Shown: in pieces, positions 8,521 through 17,179 of the stretch | How the letters are laid out: every line of letters begins with the position of its first letter | How positions within the stretch are numbered: the stretch's first letter is position 1 | DNA from: Chloroflexota bacterium | Lineage (GTDB): Bacteria; Chloroflexota; Anaerolineae; Anaerolineales; UBA4823 | Assembly: GCA_020349245.1 (NCBI GenBank) | Contig: CP070764.1 | Coordinates: forward strand, 1,408,578-1,453,104 | Direction: 5' to 3' | Length of the DNA stretch: 44,527 bases | Translations under genes and position numbers: made by a program | The notes under the pieces: generated by a model | Seen by the model: the letters and a program-made list of their open reading frames with translations, nothing else | Databases searched by the model: none | Told to the model about the DNA's origin: nothing

Positions 8521-10092
8521 TTACTCATTCCCAGGCAATCGAACGCGGAAAATTATCGCCTGATCATCATTATAAACGGGTTCCATCCCGGGGTCTTTAT
8601 GCGCCTGCTGGATGAAAGGCTCATGGTTCAGATCTGTAAACACGTATTCTGCGGCAAAACGTTCAGATATCAATCTGGAAGGTGTCTCAACCTGTCCCCG
8701 GGTTATATCCACCCAAAGATCATACAGATCGGCATCTTGGATTTGTAAATAGGTTGGGTCCAGCCCAACCAGGTATGTGTTCCAAGTATTATAAAAAAAC
8801 AATCGTGGAAAATCATCCCAATCGGTTTGAAAAACCCTCGCTTGATTAGGAGTATTTTCAATGAGCCAGGAGGACGCCTGCGAATATTCCCCCGCTGCAC
8901 GAGTCCCCTGCAGGTGCGCCTGGGCATCTCTGGTGGTAATCCAGATCGAAAGTGTCAATAACAGTCCGGATATGCCGGCAACTCGCCAATATTTCCCTGT
9001 TTTCGTATGCAAAGAATTTATGACAATTTTTGTTGATACCGGTTCTTTTCGTGAGTTGACCGACCAAATATTTTTCTTGGCAATGAAAGGTGCCCAGGCC
9101 ATCGCTGCGAAGATCATAGCAAAAGGGGGAAAATATTCAATGAAGCGCCGAGATTGGAAAAGCATGACACCGAAAAACATCGTCATCAGCAGAGCAGCTG
9201 CAGTGCGCGAGTCCATCCGTTGATTACGAAATCCAATGGCAAATACCCCACTCAGAAATAAAATCAGGGCAAAGGGAGAATTCTCTAGCAGCTGCGTAGT
9301 TTCATACGGGTACCACTCATTTCCAACCTGGACCTCGCTGGAATCAGGAAATTTTGGTAATAGATGCCGGAGCAAAAAGATTATATTGTGGGGAAAGTAA
9401 GGGTTGATGATGAGCCCAAGGATTACTCCTGCACACACGAATATCAAAGGCTTGAAATCAAGATCTCCTTCTATTACCCAGAAAGCAAGGGTTGTGACAA
9501 TTGTCAAAATAATGATCAATGGAAATCCATCGTAAAGCCAGACATAGATAAAACCCAGCGGCAGCAGGTATCGAATTTTACGCAGCAGAAGGAAATTAAA
9601 TCCCAGCACCAGGATAGCCAAAGAGAGAGCCTGCGCCCGCGGCATATTCATCCGGTAGAGGAAGGCTTCAGATATACCCAACAAACCCAATGCCCAAAGC
9701 CCGGCAAATGGTATTTCCTGGTTGCGAAATAACCACCACACAGAAAGAAAAGCCAGGCTGGCGAATACGACACTGGCCCATTTTGCACCGCTGACCAGGT
9801 TGCCAAATGTGAAGGGGATTTGCGCGACGTGGAAGAGAAAATGATGATCTACGAAATCCTGTGGATTGAGAATCGTCAGGGGAAGCCAGGGAAATTCCGG
9901 TATCAAACTCACTGTGCGCATCAAATACGCGAATTTGATATGGTAATAACCATCAGTCCCAACCAGGTCCGGTGTTGAAAACTGGATTAAAGTCAGGAAA
10001 CCTGCGAAAACAGCAAATACCAGTAGCCCGGATAACCACTTCTGGTAGCTGTGTTTGGCCATCAATCCACTAATAATTCCTTGATTATTCAT
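8521..10092 (-). CDS. STT3-like GT-C superfamily membrane protein
   Basis: 523 residues with about 11 membrane helices and a soluble C-terminal part. The first extracytoplasmic loop has VGTDGYYHIKFAYLMR, resembling the acidic DxYYH motif of STT3/AglB oligosaccharyltransferases and other GT-C enzymes. A later MNMPRAQALSLAILV and QSRRFIEYFPPF also recall that family. In the C-terminal part, QTDWDDFPRLFFYNT occupies the place of the STT3 WWDYG-like motif. The enzyme would use a lipid-linked sugar donor outside the membrane. I do not claim N-glycosylation: the sequence is short for AglB/PglB and other GT-C roles are possible. The start at 10092 has no strong ribosome site; ATG 10059 is an alternative. 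It lies between the two sigma-factor modules, same strand. Confidence 0.65.
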   Translation of the reverse strand: MNNQGIISGLMAKHSYQKWLSGLLVFAVFAGFLTLIQFSTPDLVGTDGYYHIKFAYLMRTVSLIPEFPWLPLTILNPQDFVDHHFLFHVAQIPFTFGNLVSGAKWASVVFASLAFLSVWWLFRNQEIPFAGLWALGLLGISEAFLYRMNMPRAQALSLAILVLGFNFLLLRKIRYLLPLGFIYVWLYDGFPLIIILTIVTTLAFWVIEGDLDFKPLIFVCAGVILGLIINPYFPHNIIFLLRHLLPKFPDSSEVQVGNEWYPYETTQLLENSPFALILFLSGVFAIGFRNQRMDSRTAAALLMTMFFGVMLFQSRRFIEYFPPFAMIFAAMAWAPFIAKKNIWSVNSRKEPVSTKIVINSLHTKTGKYWRVAGISGLLLTLSIWITTRDAQAHLQGTRAAGEYSQASSWLIENTPNQARVFQTDWDDFPRLFFYNTWNTYLVGLDPTYLQIQDADLYDLWVDITRGQVETPSRLISERFAAEYVFTDLNHEPFIQQAHKDPGMEPVYNDDQAIIFRVRLPGNE

Positions 10093-10137
10093 TGATAAGG
10101 ATTATTTCTGCAATTATGCAACAGGTATAGAAATTAA

Positions 10138-10178
10138 CGAGCCACAGGAATATTGATTCCAATAGATTCCTGTGGCTC
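10138..10178 (-). terminator. Strong hairpin between the DUF5667 gene and the GT-C gene
   Basis: GAGCCACAGGAAT (10139-10151) and ATTCCTGTGGCTC (10166-10178) form a perfect 13-pair stem with a 14-base loop. On the minus strand it is followed by GTTAATTTC, a weak T-run, so it probably ends the transcript of the sigma/DUF5667 operon. Confidence 0.65.
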
Positions 10179-10280
10179 CACGTTCCTGGGAATTAGGCTG
10201 GATAGTGCCTTCTCCTTGCTAAAAGCTTTGCAGGTTCCTGAGAGATTTGAACAGCCTACTCAGGGATCCCGCTCTCGCTA

Positions 10281-11537
10281 TCAATCATCATCCCGCTCAT
10301 TATCATTCCCGTTGGAATTTGAATCGTTGTTGTTATCATTACTACCCGAGCTATTTTCGTTGTCCTCGGATTTATTGTCATTGCCATCGTCATCCGAGTC
10401 GTTATCATTACCGGAGCCAGAATTGTCTTCATTGCTGTTGCTGGTGGAGTCATTATCATTTGACTCATTGCTGTTGTGATCATCCCCAGCTTCATTATCG
10501 TTGCCGCTGTCTTCTATTTCATTCTCATTCTGATCATCTCCGGAACTGTTGTCATTAAAACTCTCATTATTATTATCATCGGAGAAATCTTCGTTTTCAT
10601 TGCTATTTCCATTCTGGTTATCTTCCCCGCTGAACTGGCTGAATAGCTCGATTTCCCGGGCAATCAATAAACCATCCGCAGTTTGGATGACATGAATTTT
10701 CACCGCATCACCGACATTAATCGTATCCTTGAGCTCTGTCAGCTGGGTGATCAGGTAGACCTCACCATCAACCTCAATTTCCGTTTCAGAAATTGACGTA
10801 ACACTTCCGAAGATCTCGATCTCCTCGCCTGCACCATCAGTTGAGAGGGTAAGTGCTTTTTCTACCGCCGGTTTCACCACATCAGGAACATTGACCAAGA
10901 CTGATTTCAAAGCAACTGCATAATCGAGGAGGGCTTTGGAGACCAGCTTGCTTAATTCCGCGCCTCTCTCCGGATCGCTGGCGATCACAATTTGGGTATC
11001 TTCCATAGCTTTCTGGATGTACTTTTCGAACTCCATTGAAGCAAAATCAACATCACCTGTACGTCCTTGCTGGAGCAGGGCAGAGATTTCCTCCATTCTT
11101 CTTTGGGCAAATTCAAGGTTCAGCTGCGCCTTGACATACGCATCATTTGCAAGTGTGATTTGGGTCGACTCGATGCCCGTTTTTACCGGATAGAGTGCAT
11201 CTCCCGGTAAGGCGGATTGGGAAGCATAGGCGGTTACACTGGCTCCCCCAAATAAGACAACCACCGCGACGATTAGCACCATTATGGTTGAAAACGCAAA
11301 TTTTCTATTCTTGGAAGGGTTGGTATTCAAATTAGAAATATCTCCTTTAAATAAAGTGGAAAACCAAACGAGAGGTGATCTTGGTGCAACTGCAGGAATT
11401 CCATCCAATTGAGAAGTGAATTTCTCTCGTGTTTGAGAAGCCAATATGGGATCACGCTCTGGTGTATGTCCTAGTAACTGAATTTTTTCAACCAGCTGGG
11501 GATCGATCGGCTGTTCATAATCATTCTTTTTCGACAT
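10281..11537 (-). CDS. DUF5667 membrane protein with DUF5666-like module and long Asn/Asp/Ser/Glu tail
   Basis: 418 residues from ATG 11537, which has GAGG 7 bases upstream inside the sigma gene; ATG 11552 adds five residues. Residues about 1-75 are cytoplasmic, about 80-105 form a membrane helix (FSTIMVLIVAVVVLFGGAS), and about 105-225 form a DUF5667 domain starting SALPGDALYPVK and rich in helices. A DUF5666-like module follows (IEIFGSVTSISETEIEVDG to VGDAVKIHV, about 235-300). The last about 120 residues are almost only N, D, S, E and G, a presumably disordered extracytoplasmic tail. The start overlaps the ECF sigma gene by 17 bases. In Chloroflexota such proteins often accompany sigma factors; an anti-sigma or sensor role is inferred. 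Confidence 0.75.
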   Translation of the reverse strand: MSKKNDYEQPIDPQLVEKIQLLGHTPERDPILASQTREKFTSQLDGIPAVAPRSPLVWFSTLFKGDISNLNTNPSKNRKFAFSTIMVLIVAVVVLFGGASVTAYASQSALPGDALYPVKTGIESTQITLANDAYVKAQLNLEFAQRRMEEISALLQQGRTGDVDFASMEFEKYIQKAMEDTQIVIASDPERGAELSKLVSKALLDYAVALKSVLVNVPDVVKPAVEKALTLSTDGAGEEIEIFGSVTSISETEIEVDGEVYLITQLTELKDTINVGDAVKIHVIQTADGLLIAREIELFSQFSGEDNQNGNSNENEDFSDDNNNESFNDNSSGDDQNENEIEDSGNDNEAGDDHNSNESNDNDSTSNSNEDNSGSGNDNDSDDDGNDNKSEDNENSSGSNDNNNDSNSNGNDNERDDD

Positions 11538-12084
11538 TTTTCGCCTCTTCATTCTCGTCGATCAACATTCTTCTAAGAGATGCCAGTGCACGATATTGCA
11601 TAGAACGGGTTGCATCGACAGTTTTTCCGAGCACCTGGGCAACTTCTTCGTGAGACCAATTTTCCAAGAACCTCAATTGGATAATTTGCTGCTGCTCTGG
11701 TGGTAAACGCAATACAGCTCCTCGTACTCTTTCACGTTCCATGGATTCTGAAACCTTTGTTGCTGGATTAGAACCAGATTCGACATACTCGCTTGCTTCC
11801 AGGGGCAGCTCAGGCAGGGGTTTCCGCCGGTAGTAATCGGTGATCCAGTTGTGAGCAACGCGATAGAGATAAGCCCTGACATTTTCTTTCGGTCCGCCTC
11901 CCTGCTGGATTATCCTCAGAAACCGACTGAATGTCTCTGAAACGCAATCTTCTGCGACTGCCTTGTCGTCCAAAAACCGGATTGCATAGCGGTATATCCC
12001 TGGACTGTAATCTTCATATATATCAATCAGGTTCTGCTTACTGAATGACTCCGTGTTAATTTCTGCAATCGTGTCAACTTTCAT
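11521..12084 (-). CDS. ECF-type RNA polymerase sigma factor
   Basis: 187 residues from ATG 12084, with AAGG 9 bases upstream; ATG 12090 adds two residues and sits too close to it. Region 2 shows YEDYSPGIYRYAIRFL, AEDCVSETFSRFLRII and AYLYRVAHNWITDYYRR; region 4 shows RLPPEQQQIIQLRF, WSHEEVAQVLGKTVDATRSM and YRALASLRR. It belongs with the same broad ECF group as the sigma factor at 7803-8357 but is clearly a different gene. Its last codons overlap the start of the DUF5667 gene, indicating an operon and translational coupling. Confidence 0.92.
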   Translation of the reverse strand: MKVDTIAEINTESFSKQNLIDIYEDYSPGIYRYAIRFLDDKAVAEDCVSETFSRFLRIIQQGGGPKENVRAYLYRVAHNWITDYYRRKPLPELPLEASEYVESGSNPATKVSESMERERVRGAVLRLPPEQQQIIQLRFLENWSHEEVAQVLGKTVDATRSMQYRALASLRRMLIDENEEAKNVEKE

Positions 12085-12398
12085 GCTCATTTACCTTATA
12101 AGACGATAGAGATGAATTTATGTGACGCATATAGACCATTTTCCTCTTATTCAAATCTTCCATTAATAAACCGCAAATCGTTAATCAGTGGCACTCCTTT
12201 AGATATTACGTCTTTCTTCCTACTCTTGGATCTTCTACCAGCTTGATTAATCGATCCCCATCTTCCCGTGAAGACCCTTCGAAAGCTTAATTTTAATTCG
12301 ACCTTCTCGATAATTTTATCCCATCTGGAACTAGTCAGGATTCCTTTTAAGTTGGGATTGATTTCATTTCGATTTTGGAATATTGATCTGGTTCGAAT
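12085..12398. other. Divergent intergenic region, no gene seen
   Basis: Separates the minus-strand sigma operon from the plus-strand LuxR regulator. A frame at 12147-12404 (minus) has no ribosome site or protein family look and is not called. The plus-strand promoter candidate lies at its right end. Confidence 0.5.
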
Positions 12399-12427
12399 TT
12401 GCACTGCAGATCAGATCATGGTAAACT
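12399..12427 (+). promoter_or_regulatory. Possible promoter of the LuxR regulator
   Basis: TTGCAC (12399-12404) and TAAACT (12422-12427) with 17 bases between them, about 45 bases before the ATG. Both hexamers match four to five of six consensus bases. Confidence 0.4.
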
Positions 12428-12473
12428 CAATTATTCTCTAAATTCAGACCAAAATTCACTTTTTTATTCCTGA

Positions 12474-15230
12474 ATGGCTCCAAACCAACCTGACTTGCGA
12501 CTGCTTCATACGAAACTGCTAATTCCCCGCACTCATCCTGAGATAATCGAACGGGCAACATTGTTGAGGAGAGTGGAATCAGGTTTAGATTCCCGATTAC
12601 TATTGGTCACAGCTCCAGCAGGTTATGGGAAAACCACGCTGCTGAGCAACCTAATTCGCCAGAATGATATTCCAGCAGCCTGGATATCACTGGATGAACG
12701 CGATAATGATCCCCGGCGTTTCTGGGCATATCTGATTGCAGCTCTCCAAACATTAGATCCTGCCTTGGGAACATCTGCACAATTAATGCTTCAATCTCCC
12801 CAAACACCACCTATTGATAGCATACTGGAAAGTTTGATTAATGGTATCAACGGAATGAGTGGAGATTTCTTTTTAGTTCTAGATGATTATCACTTTATCA
12901 GCAATGCTACGATCCATGAGAACATAACATTTCTTGTTGAAAATCTACCAAACCAGATGCACCTATTAGTCTCCAGCCGCTCAGAGCCTGCCCTGCCATT
13001 GGCGTCACTCCGAGCCCGGCGGCAAATGGTGGAAATCAAGGCTACAGATCTGCGCTTCAGCAAAGCGGAGGTGGAACAATTCTTGAACCAACTGATGAAT
13101 CTTGACCTTTCGACTGCTGAGATCGATGCGATAGAAGATTTGACCGAAGGTTGGGCAGCTGGCATCCAGCTAGCAGCGCTTTCGCTGCAAGATGATCGTT
13201 CAACCAGCGAACAGCTAAAAGAGTTTTCTGCAAACCATCATTTTATCTTTGACTACCTGGCTCAAGAAGTTTTGAGCAAACAGCCACCAGAGATCCAAGA
13301 ATTTCTCATTCACACTTCAATACTCGACCAGCTTTGCGGTTCTTTATGTGATGAGGTCCTTGAGAGCGCTGCTGAAAGCGGTGATCGCATTCAGAATTCC
13401 TCCCAGGCGATACTGGATTATCTTGAAAAACACAATCTTTTTATTGTTTCTTTGGACCAGCAGCGCCAATGGTATCGCTACCATAATCTTTTTGCTGATT
13501 TCTTGCGAACACAATTTTCAAAACAGTCTGAACCCGAACTGGAAAAGAAACTCCACCGCAGAGCGAGCAGCTGGTTTAAAAAGAAGAATATGTTGCTAGA
13601 AGCGATTGAACACGCCTTAGATTCTGGCGACTACCAGGAAGTCGGGTTGTTAATCGATAATCAAGCCGAAGAATTGTTCAATCGCAGCGAACTTCATACT
13701 TTAAGCAATTGGTTGGAAAAACTTCCCCTAAATGTTTACCACGCTATACCCCGTTTGAACATGATTGCCGCCTGGGCTTACCTGGCTCTAGGACAATCCC
13801 AGCAAGTCGAAACTCATCTGAAGATCGTCGAAGAGATTCTCAAGGTAAACGCGGATGGTTCAGCTGAGAGCCTATCTTTACCTCCCGAGACGAGAGGAAT
13901 TCTAGCCGAGATCAGCTGTATCAGAATTACCCTTGCAATCAACATGGTGAATTTTCCCCTGGCGACTTTACAAAGCCGCCAGACTCTGGATTATCTTGGC
14001 GATGATGCCCAGGCTGGATTATTCAACAACCGGCGAGACCTCCTAGCGGTCACCCACTTCAACCGCGGGATTTTATCTGAGCTCAAAGGAGAGATCCAGG
14101 AAGCAAGTGAGGCTTTTAGCAAATCTATCGATCTAAATGAAAATAATCTGCATTTGATCACGATGGCGATCAGCCATTTAGCTCATCTTCAAGAGCTTCA
14201 AGGCCAGCTAAAAAACGCAGAAAAAACGTTCAGGATGGCCAAAAAGATAACGGATAATTACCCGTATCCATTACCCCTCTCAGGATTGGCAGACATTGGT
14301 CTTGGAAATTTATTATGTGAACGAAATCAGCTGAAAAATGCACAAGAGCACCTTTTAGATGGAATCGAACTGGGCAACATCTGGAAGCATGGTGAAGTTC
14401 TTACAACTGGCTACATGGTCTTAGCCAGGGTGGCAATGGCTCTGGGAGAGGATCAGCAAGCCAATCAACTTCTGGAAAAAGCGATTGAGAACGTGCGTGG
14501 AATCCGGGATTGGCAAACTCCCTTAGTGGATGCCTATCGAGCACAGATCTGGGCTCGCCAGGGAGACCTGGAAGCAATTTCATCCTGGTCGCAAAATTGT
14601 CAGATTGATCCTAGGGGACCGATTGAATTCAACCAAGAACAAGTAGCCATTGCCTTGATCAGAGTATTAATATCCCTGGAGAGATATTCAGAAGCCCGCC
14701 AATTGTGTGCCAAATTAATTGCGGCAAATGAATCAAGATCTGCCTGGGGCCAGGTAATCCAGCTTCTGGTTTTTGACTTCTTAGCCGCCCATGCTCAAGG
14801 TGAGACTATGCAGGCTGTTGATGGGATTTCTCGCGCCCTGGCTTTGGCTGCACCCGAGGGGTATGTGCGCATCTTCTTAGATGAAGGAGAAGCAATGTAT
14901 TCAGTTCTGGAAGCGGTTGAAAAAGAAATGCCAGCCGACACCCAGGTGCAGATTCGGGATTATCTGATGAGCTTGCTGCAGGAATTCAAATCAGCAGGTG
15001 ATTATTTAGGACATTCTCTGATTCATCCCTCAATTTCATCAGATCCTTTAAGTGATCGCGAAATTGAGGTTTTAAAATTACTCGAGAGGGGATTATCCAA
15101 TCAACAGATTGCAGAAGAGCTTTTCATATCCACGAACACTGTCAAAGCTCATCTTAAAAACATTTACGGCAAGCTGGGGGTCAACAACCGCGTCCAAGCG
15201 ATCTCTAAAGGACGCCAAGCAGGATTTTAA
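12474..15230 (+). CDS. MalT-like LuxR family transcriptional regulator (STAND ATPase)
   Basis: 918 residues in the standard MalT layout. The N-terminal LLHTKLLIP is typical. The NTPase domain has Walker A APAGYGKTT (Lys53), Walker B FFLVLDDYH, and the SSRSEPALPLASLRARRQM segment with the following LTEGWAAGIQLAALSL helix. The middle about 500 residues are TPR-like helical repeats that usually bind the inducer. Residues about 850-915 are a LuxR/GerE helix-turn-helix: LSDREIEVLKLLERGLSNQ and STNTVKAHLKNIYGKLGVNN. It would activate transcription after ATP and ligand binding. Immediate neighbours are a palindrome-rich spacer and an ABC exporter, a likely target. No clear ribosome site precedes the ATG, so the start is by homology to the LLHTKL motif. 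Confidence 0.93.
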   Translation: MAPNQPDLRLLHTKLLIPRTHPEIIERATLLRRVESGLDSRLLLVTAPAGYGKTTLLSNLIRQNDIPAAWISLDERDNDPRRFWAYLIAALQTLDPALGTSAQLMLQSPQTPPIDSILESLINGINGMSGDFFLVLDDYHFISNATIHENITFLVENLPNQMHLLVSSRSEPALPLASLRARRQMVEIKATDLRFSKAEVEQFLNQLMNLDLSTAEIDAIEDLTEGWAAGIQLAALSLQDDRSTSEQLKEFSANHHFIFDYLAQEVLSKQPPEIQEFLIHTSILDQLCGSLCDEVLESAAESGDRIQNSSQAILDYLEKHNLFIVSLDQQRQWYRYHNLFADFLRTQFSKQSEPELEKKLHRRASSWFKKKNMLLEAIEHALDSGDYQEVGLLIDNQAEELFNRSELHTLSNWLEKLPLNVYHAIPRLNMIAAWAYLALGQSQQVETHLKIVEEILKVNADGSAESLSLPPETRGILAEISCIRITLAINMVNFPLATLQSRQTLDYLGDDAQAGLFNNRRDLLAVTHFNRGILSELKGEIQEASEAFSKSIDLNENNLHLITMAISHLAHLQELQGQLKNAEKTFRMAKKITDNYPYPLPLSGLADIGLGNLLCERNQLKNAQEHLLDGIELGNIWKHGEVLTTGYMVLARVAMALGEDQQANQLLEKAIENVRGIRDWQTPLVDAYRAQIWARQGDLEAISSWSQNCQIDPRGPIEFNQEQVAIALIRVLISLERYSEARQLCAKLIAANESRSAWGQVIQLLVFDFLAAHAQGETMQAVDGISRALALAAPEGYVRIFLDEGEAMYSVLEAVEKEMPADTQVQIRDYLMSLLQEFKSAGDYLGHSLIHPSISSDPLSDREIEVLKLLERGLSNQQIAEELFISTNTVKAHLKNIYGKLGVNNRVQAISKGRQAGF

Positions 15231-15247
15231 TTTCACTTCTTTTCATT

Positions 15248-15265
15248 ATCACCCACTTGGGTGAT
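15248..15265. promoter_or_regulatory. Perfect 18-base palindrome, candidate operator
   Basis: ATCACCCA-CT-TGGGTGAT, two perfect 8-base arms with a 2-base centre, 18 bases after the regulator stop. The size fits a LuxR-type dimer site. It could alternatively be a short terminator stem, but no T-run follows. Confidence 0.45.
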
Positions 15266-15294
15266 TAACCCAAAAATTACAATTCACCCACCGG

Positions 15295-15339
15295 ATTACC
15301 CGCACAGGTAATGACACGTGCTGGGTCTCTGAATATAAT
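15295..15339 (+). promoter_or_regulatory. Promoter of the ABC exporter with an overlapping inverted repeat
   Basis: ATGACA (15311-15316) and a perfect TATAAT (15334-15339) are 17 bases apart. ATTACC (15295-15300) and GGTAAT (15307-15312) form a perfect 6-base inverted repeat with a 6-base centre, overlapping the -35 box by two bases. This is a likely site for a regulator acting on the exporter. Confidence 0.65.
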
Positions 15340-15392
15340 CTGCTTATTGATATTTACACCTCTTCTCATTCTTCTTCAGACTGGAGGCAAGT

Positions 15393-16310
15393 ATGAATGA
15401 ACCCGTTGTTACTATAAAAAACTTTACCAAGGCATACGATGACTTCATTGCTGTAAATGATATTAGCTTTGAAGTCAGGCGGGGGGAGATATTCGGTTTG
15501 TTAGGTCCGAACGGTGCTGGAAAAACAACCACGCTGGAGTGCTTAGAGGGCATCCGTCAGCCTGATAGTGGAACCATGCAGATCATGGATGTTGATCCAC
15601 AGCGTGAACCCCGCAAGCTGCGCAACATGATCGGGGTTCAGCTACAGACCTCCGGATTACCCGGTAATATGACCGTTGAAGAGGCATTGAAAATCTTCTC
15701 AGCCTATCATGGTGGCACCCCCCAGGAAAACCTTCTTGCCCGCATGGGACTCGAAGAGAAACGACACTCCCAATATCATCAGCTTTCCACAGGGCAACAG
15801 CGTCGCCTCGCACTTGCCCTGGCAGTCAACCACAATCCCCAGGTGATCATCCTGGATGAGCCAACTGCGGGATTGGATGTGGCATCTCGCAGCGAACTGC
15901 ACAGCATGATGCAGGAGCTGAAATCACAAGGATCTACCCTGATCCTAGCCACACATGACATGGCTGAAGCGGAAAAAATGACGGACCGGATCGCTATTCT
16001 CTTGCGCGGCGAGATAGTTGCCACAGGTTCACCGCGCGAGCTCACCGCCAAGGGTTCCGGGTTGACCAAGATCTCCGTGAGCACAGAAGACTCTGTACTC
16101 CATACCTTGAACGATGCCTTTCCAGCAGTAACTCAACAAGGAATATATGAAGAGTACACCATCTATTTCACCACGGATCCTGGACCAACTGTCACTGCAA
16201 TCTTGGATTTTCTCAACACGAATGGGGATAAATTGATCGATTTACGTGTTGAAAGACCTTCTCTTGAAGAAAGATTCCTGGAGATAACCACGGAAGGAGC
16301 TTCACAATGA
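15393..16310 (+). CDS. ABC transporter ATP-binding protein (ABC-2 exporter, DrrA-like)
   Basis: 305 residues. Walker A GPNGAGKTT (Lys44), signature LSTGQQRRLALALAV, Walker B VIILDEPTAGLD and the H-loop TLILATHDM are all intact. The signature has STGQQ instead of the consensus LSGGQ. A C-terminal about 85-residue extension is typical of ABC-2 exporter ATPases (DrrA/CcmA/YhaQ). The ATG has TGGAGG about 7 bases upstream. The stop overlaps the start of the permease gene by 4 bases (ATGA), so the two form one export complex in the cytoplasmic membrane. The substrate is unknown. Confidence 0.93.
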   Translation: MNEPVVTIKNFTKAYDDFIAVNDISFEVRRGEIFGLLGPNGAGKTTTLECLEGIRQPDSGTMQIMDVDPQREPRKLRNMIGVQLQTSGLPGNMTVEEALKIFSAYHGGTPQENLLARMGLEEKRHSQYHQLSTGQQRRLALALAVNHNPQVIILDEPTAGLDVASRSELHSMMQELKSQGSTLILATHDMAEAEKMTDRIAILLRGEIVATGSPRELTAKGSGLTKISVSTEDSVLHTLNDAFPAVTQQGIYEEYTIYFTTDPGPTVTAILDFLNTNGDKLIDLRVERPSLEERFLEITTEGASQ

Positions 16311-17125
16311 CTGCTTTTACAAGCCATTTTTTGTTTGAGTTCAAAACTGGTTTACGAAATCCTTCGGCCATGATGATGATATACCTGTTGCCGATTGGCT
16401 TTTATGCGGTGATGGGCCTTGTCATGGTCGCTATCAACCCGGGCTACGCCGATATACTCATCCCATCCATGATCGTTTTTTCAAGCATGTCTGGAAGTAT
16501 CCTCGGTCAACCGAATGGTTTAGTCGAGATGCGCGAATCCGGGATATTCCGCAGCTTCAAGATCAACGGGGTACCTGCGATATCCATATTATCAATTCCT
16601 GCACTTTCTATCAGCATCCATGCCATCATAACCTCTGTGATAATCGCCATAACAGGTGGACCTTTCTTCAATGCCGCACAACCTGTAAACTGGTGGGCGA
16701 TGGCATTCATTACTATCCTTTCCACTTTCACTTTCAGTACCCTGGGGATGTTAATTGGCGTGGTCTCCAGCAGCTCCCGGGCAGTGGTCTTGTGGTCGCA
16801 GCTCGTTTACCTGCCCAGCATTCTCCTGGGAGGGATGATGATCCCCCTGGAATTATTACCGGAGACAGTGCAGAAATTCTCAGGGTTGCTGCCCAGTTCT
16901 TATGTAATGCAGGCTTTCAACGGTCTTGGTTATCAACGCGCGACAGCTTTCAATCCCTGGGTTTCCGTGATCGTCCTGGTCGCAAGTGGCATCGTTGCCT
17001 TGGGCTTATCGATTTACCTGTTCAACTGGGATAGCCGGAATGAAACCCGTCGAGGTTCACCCTTTTTGGCCCTCTTGATTCTTGTCCCATACGTTGCGGC
17101 AGTCTTGTACACAAATTTCGCCTGA
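16307..17125 (+). CDS. ABC-2 type exporter permease
   Basis: 272 residues with about six membrane helices: a first helix near 20-45, then a hydrophilic loop with GLVEMRESGIFRSFKINGV, typical of ABC-2 permeases, and further helices, including the conserved LGGMMIPLELLPETVQKFS stretch near 180. It overlaps the ATPase gene by 4 bases and pairs with it. Half-size pairs of this kind export lipids, drugs or peptides as dimers; nothing here fixes the cargo. Confidence 0.88.
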   Translation: MTAFTSHFLFEFKTGLRNPSAMMMIYLLPIGFYAVMGLVMVAINPGYADILIPSMIVFSSMSGSILGQPNGLVEMRESGIFRSFKINGVPAISILSIPALSISIHAIITSVIIAITGGPFFNAAQPVNWWAMAFITILSTFTFSTLGMLIGVVSSSSRAVVLWSQLVYLPSILLGGMMIPLELLPETVQKFSGLLPSSYVMQAFNGLGYQRATAFNPWVSVIVLVASGIVALGLSIYLFNWDSRNETRRGSPFLALLILVPYVAAVLYTNFA

Positions 17126-17179
17126 ATCCATATCCGAGCATGGTTCCAGTGAAATTCTCCAGCTCCCAATCTCATCACA

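Noticed and set aside
10153..10558. Plus-strand frames rich in Ser/Leu or His/Tyr/Cys
   Set aside because: They are the antisense of the Asn/Asp/Ser tail of the DUF5667 protein.
12147..12404. 85-codon minus-strand frame
   Set aside because: Basic, low-information sequence without ribosome site in a divergent promoter region.
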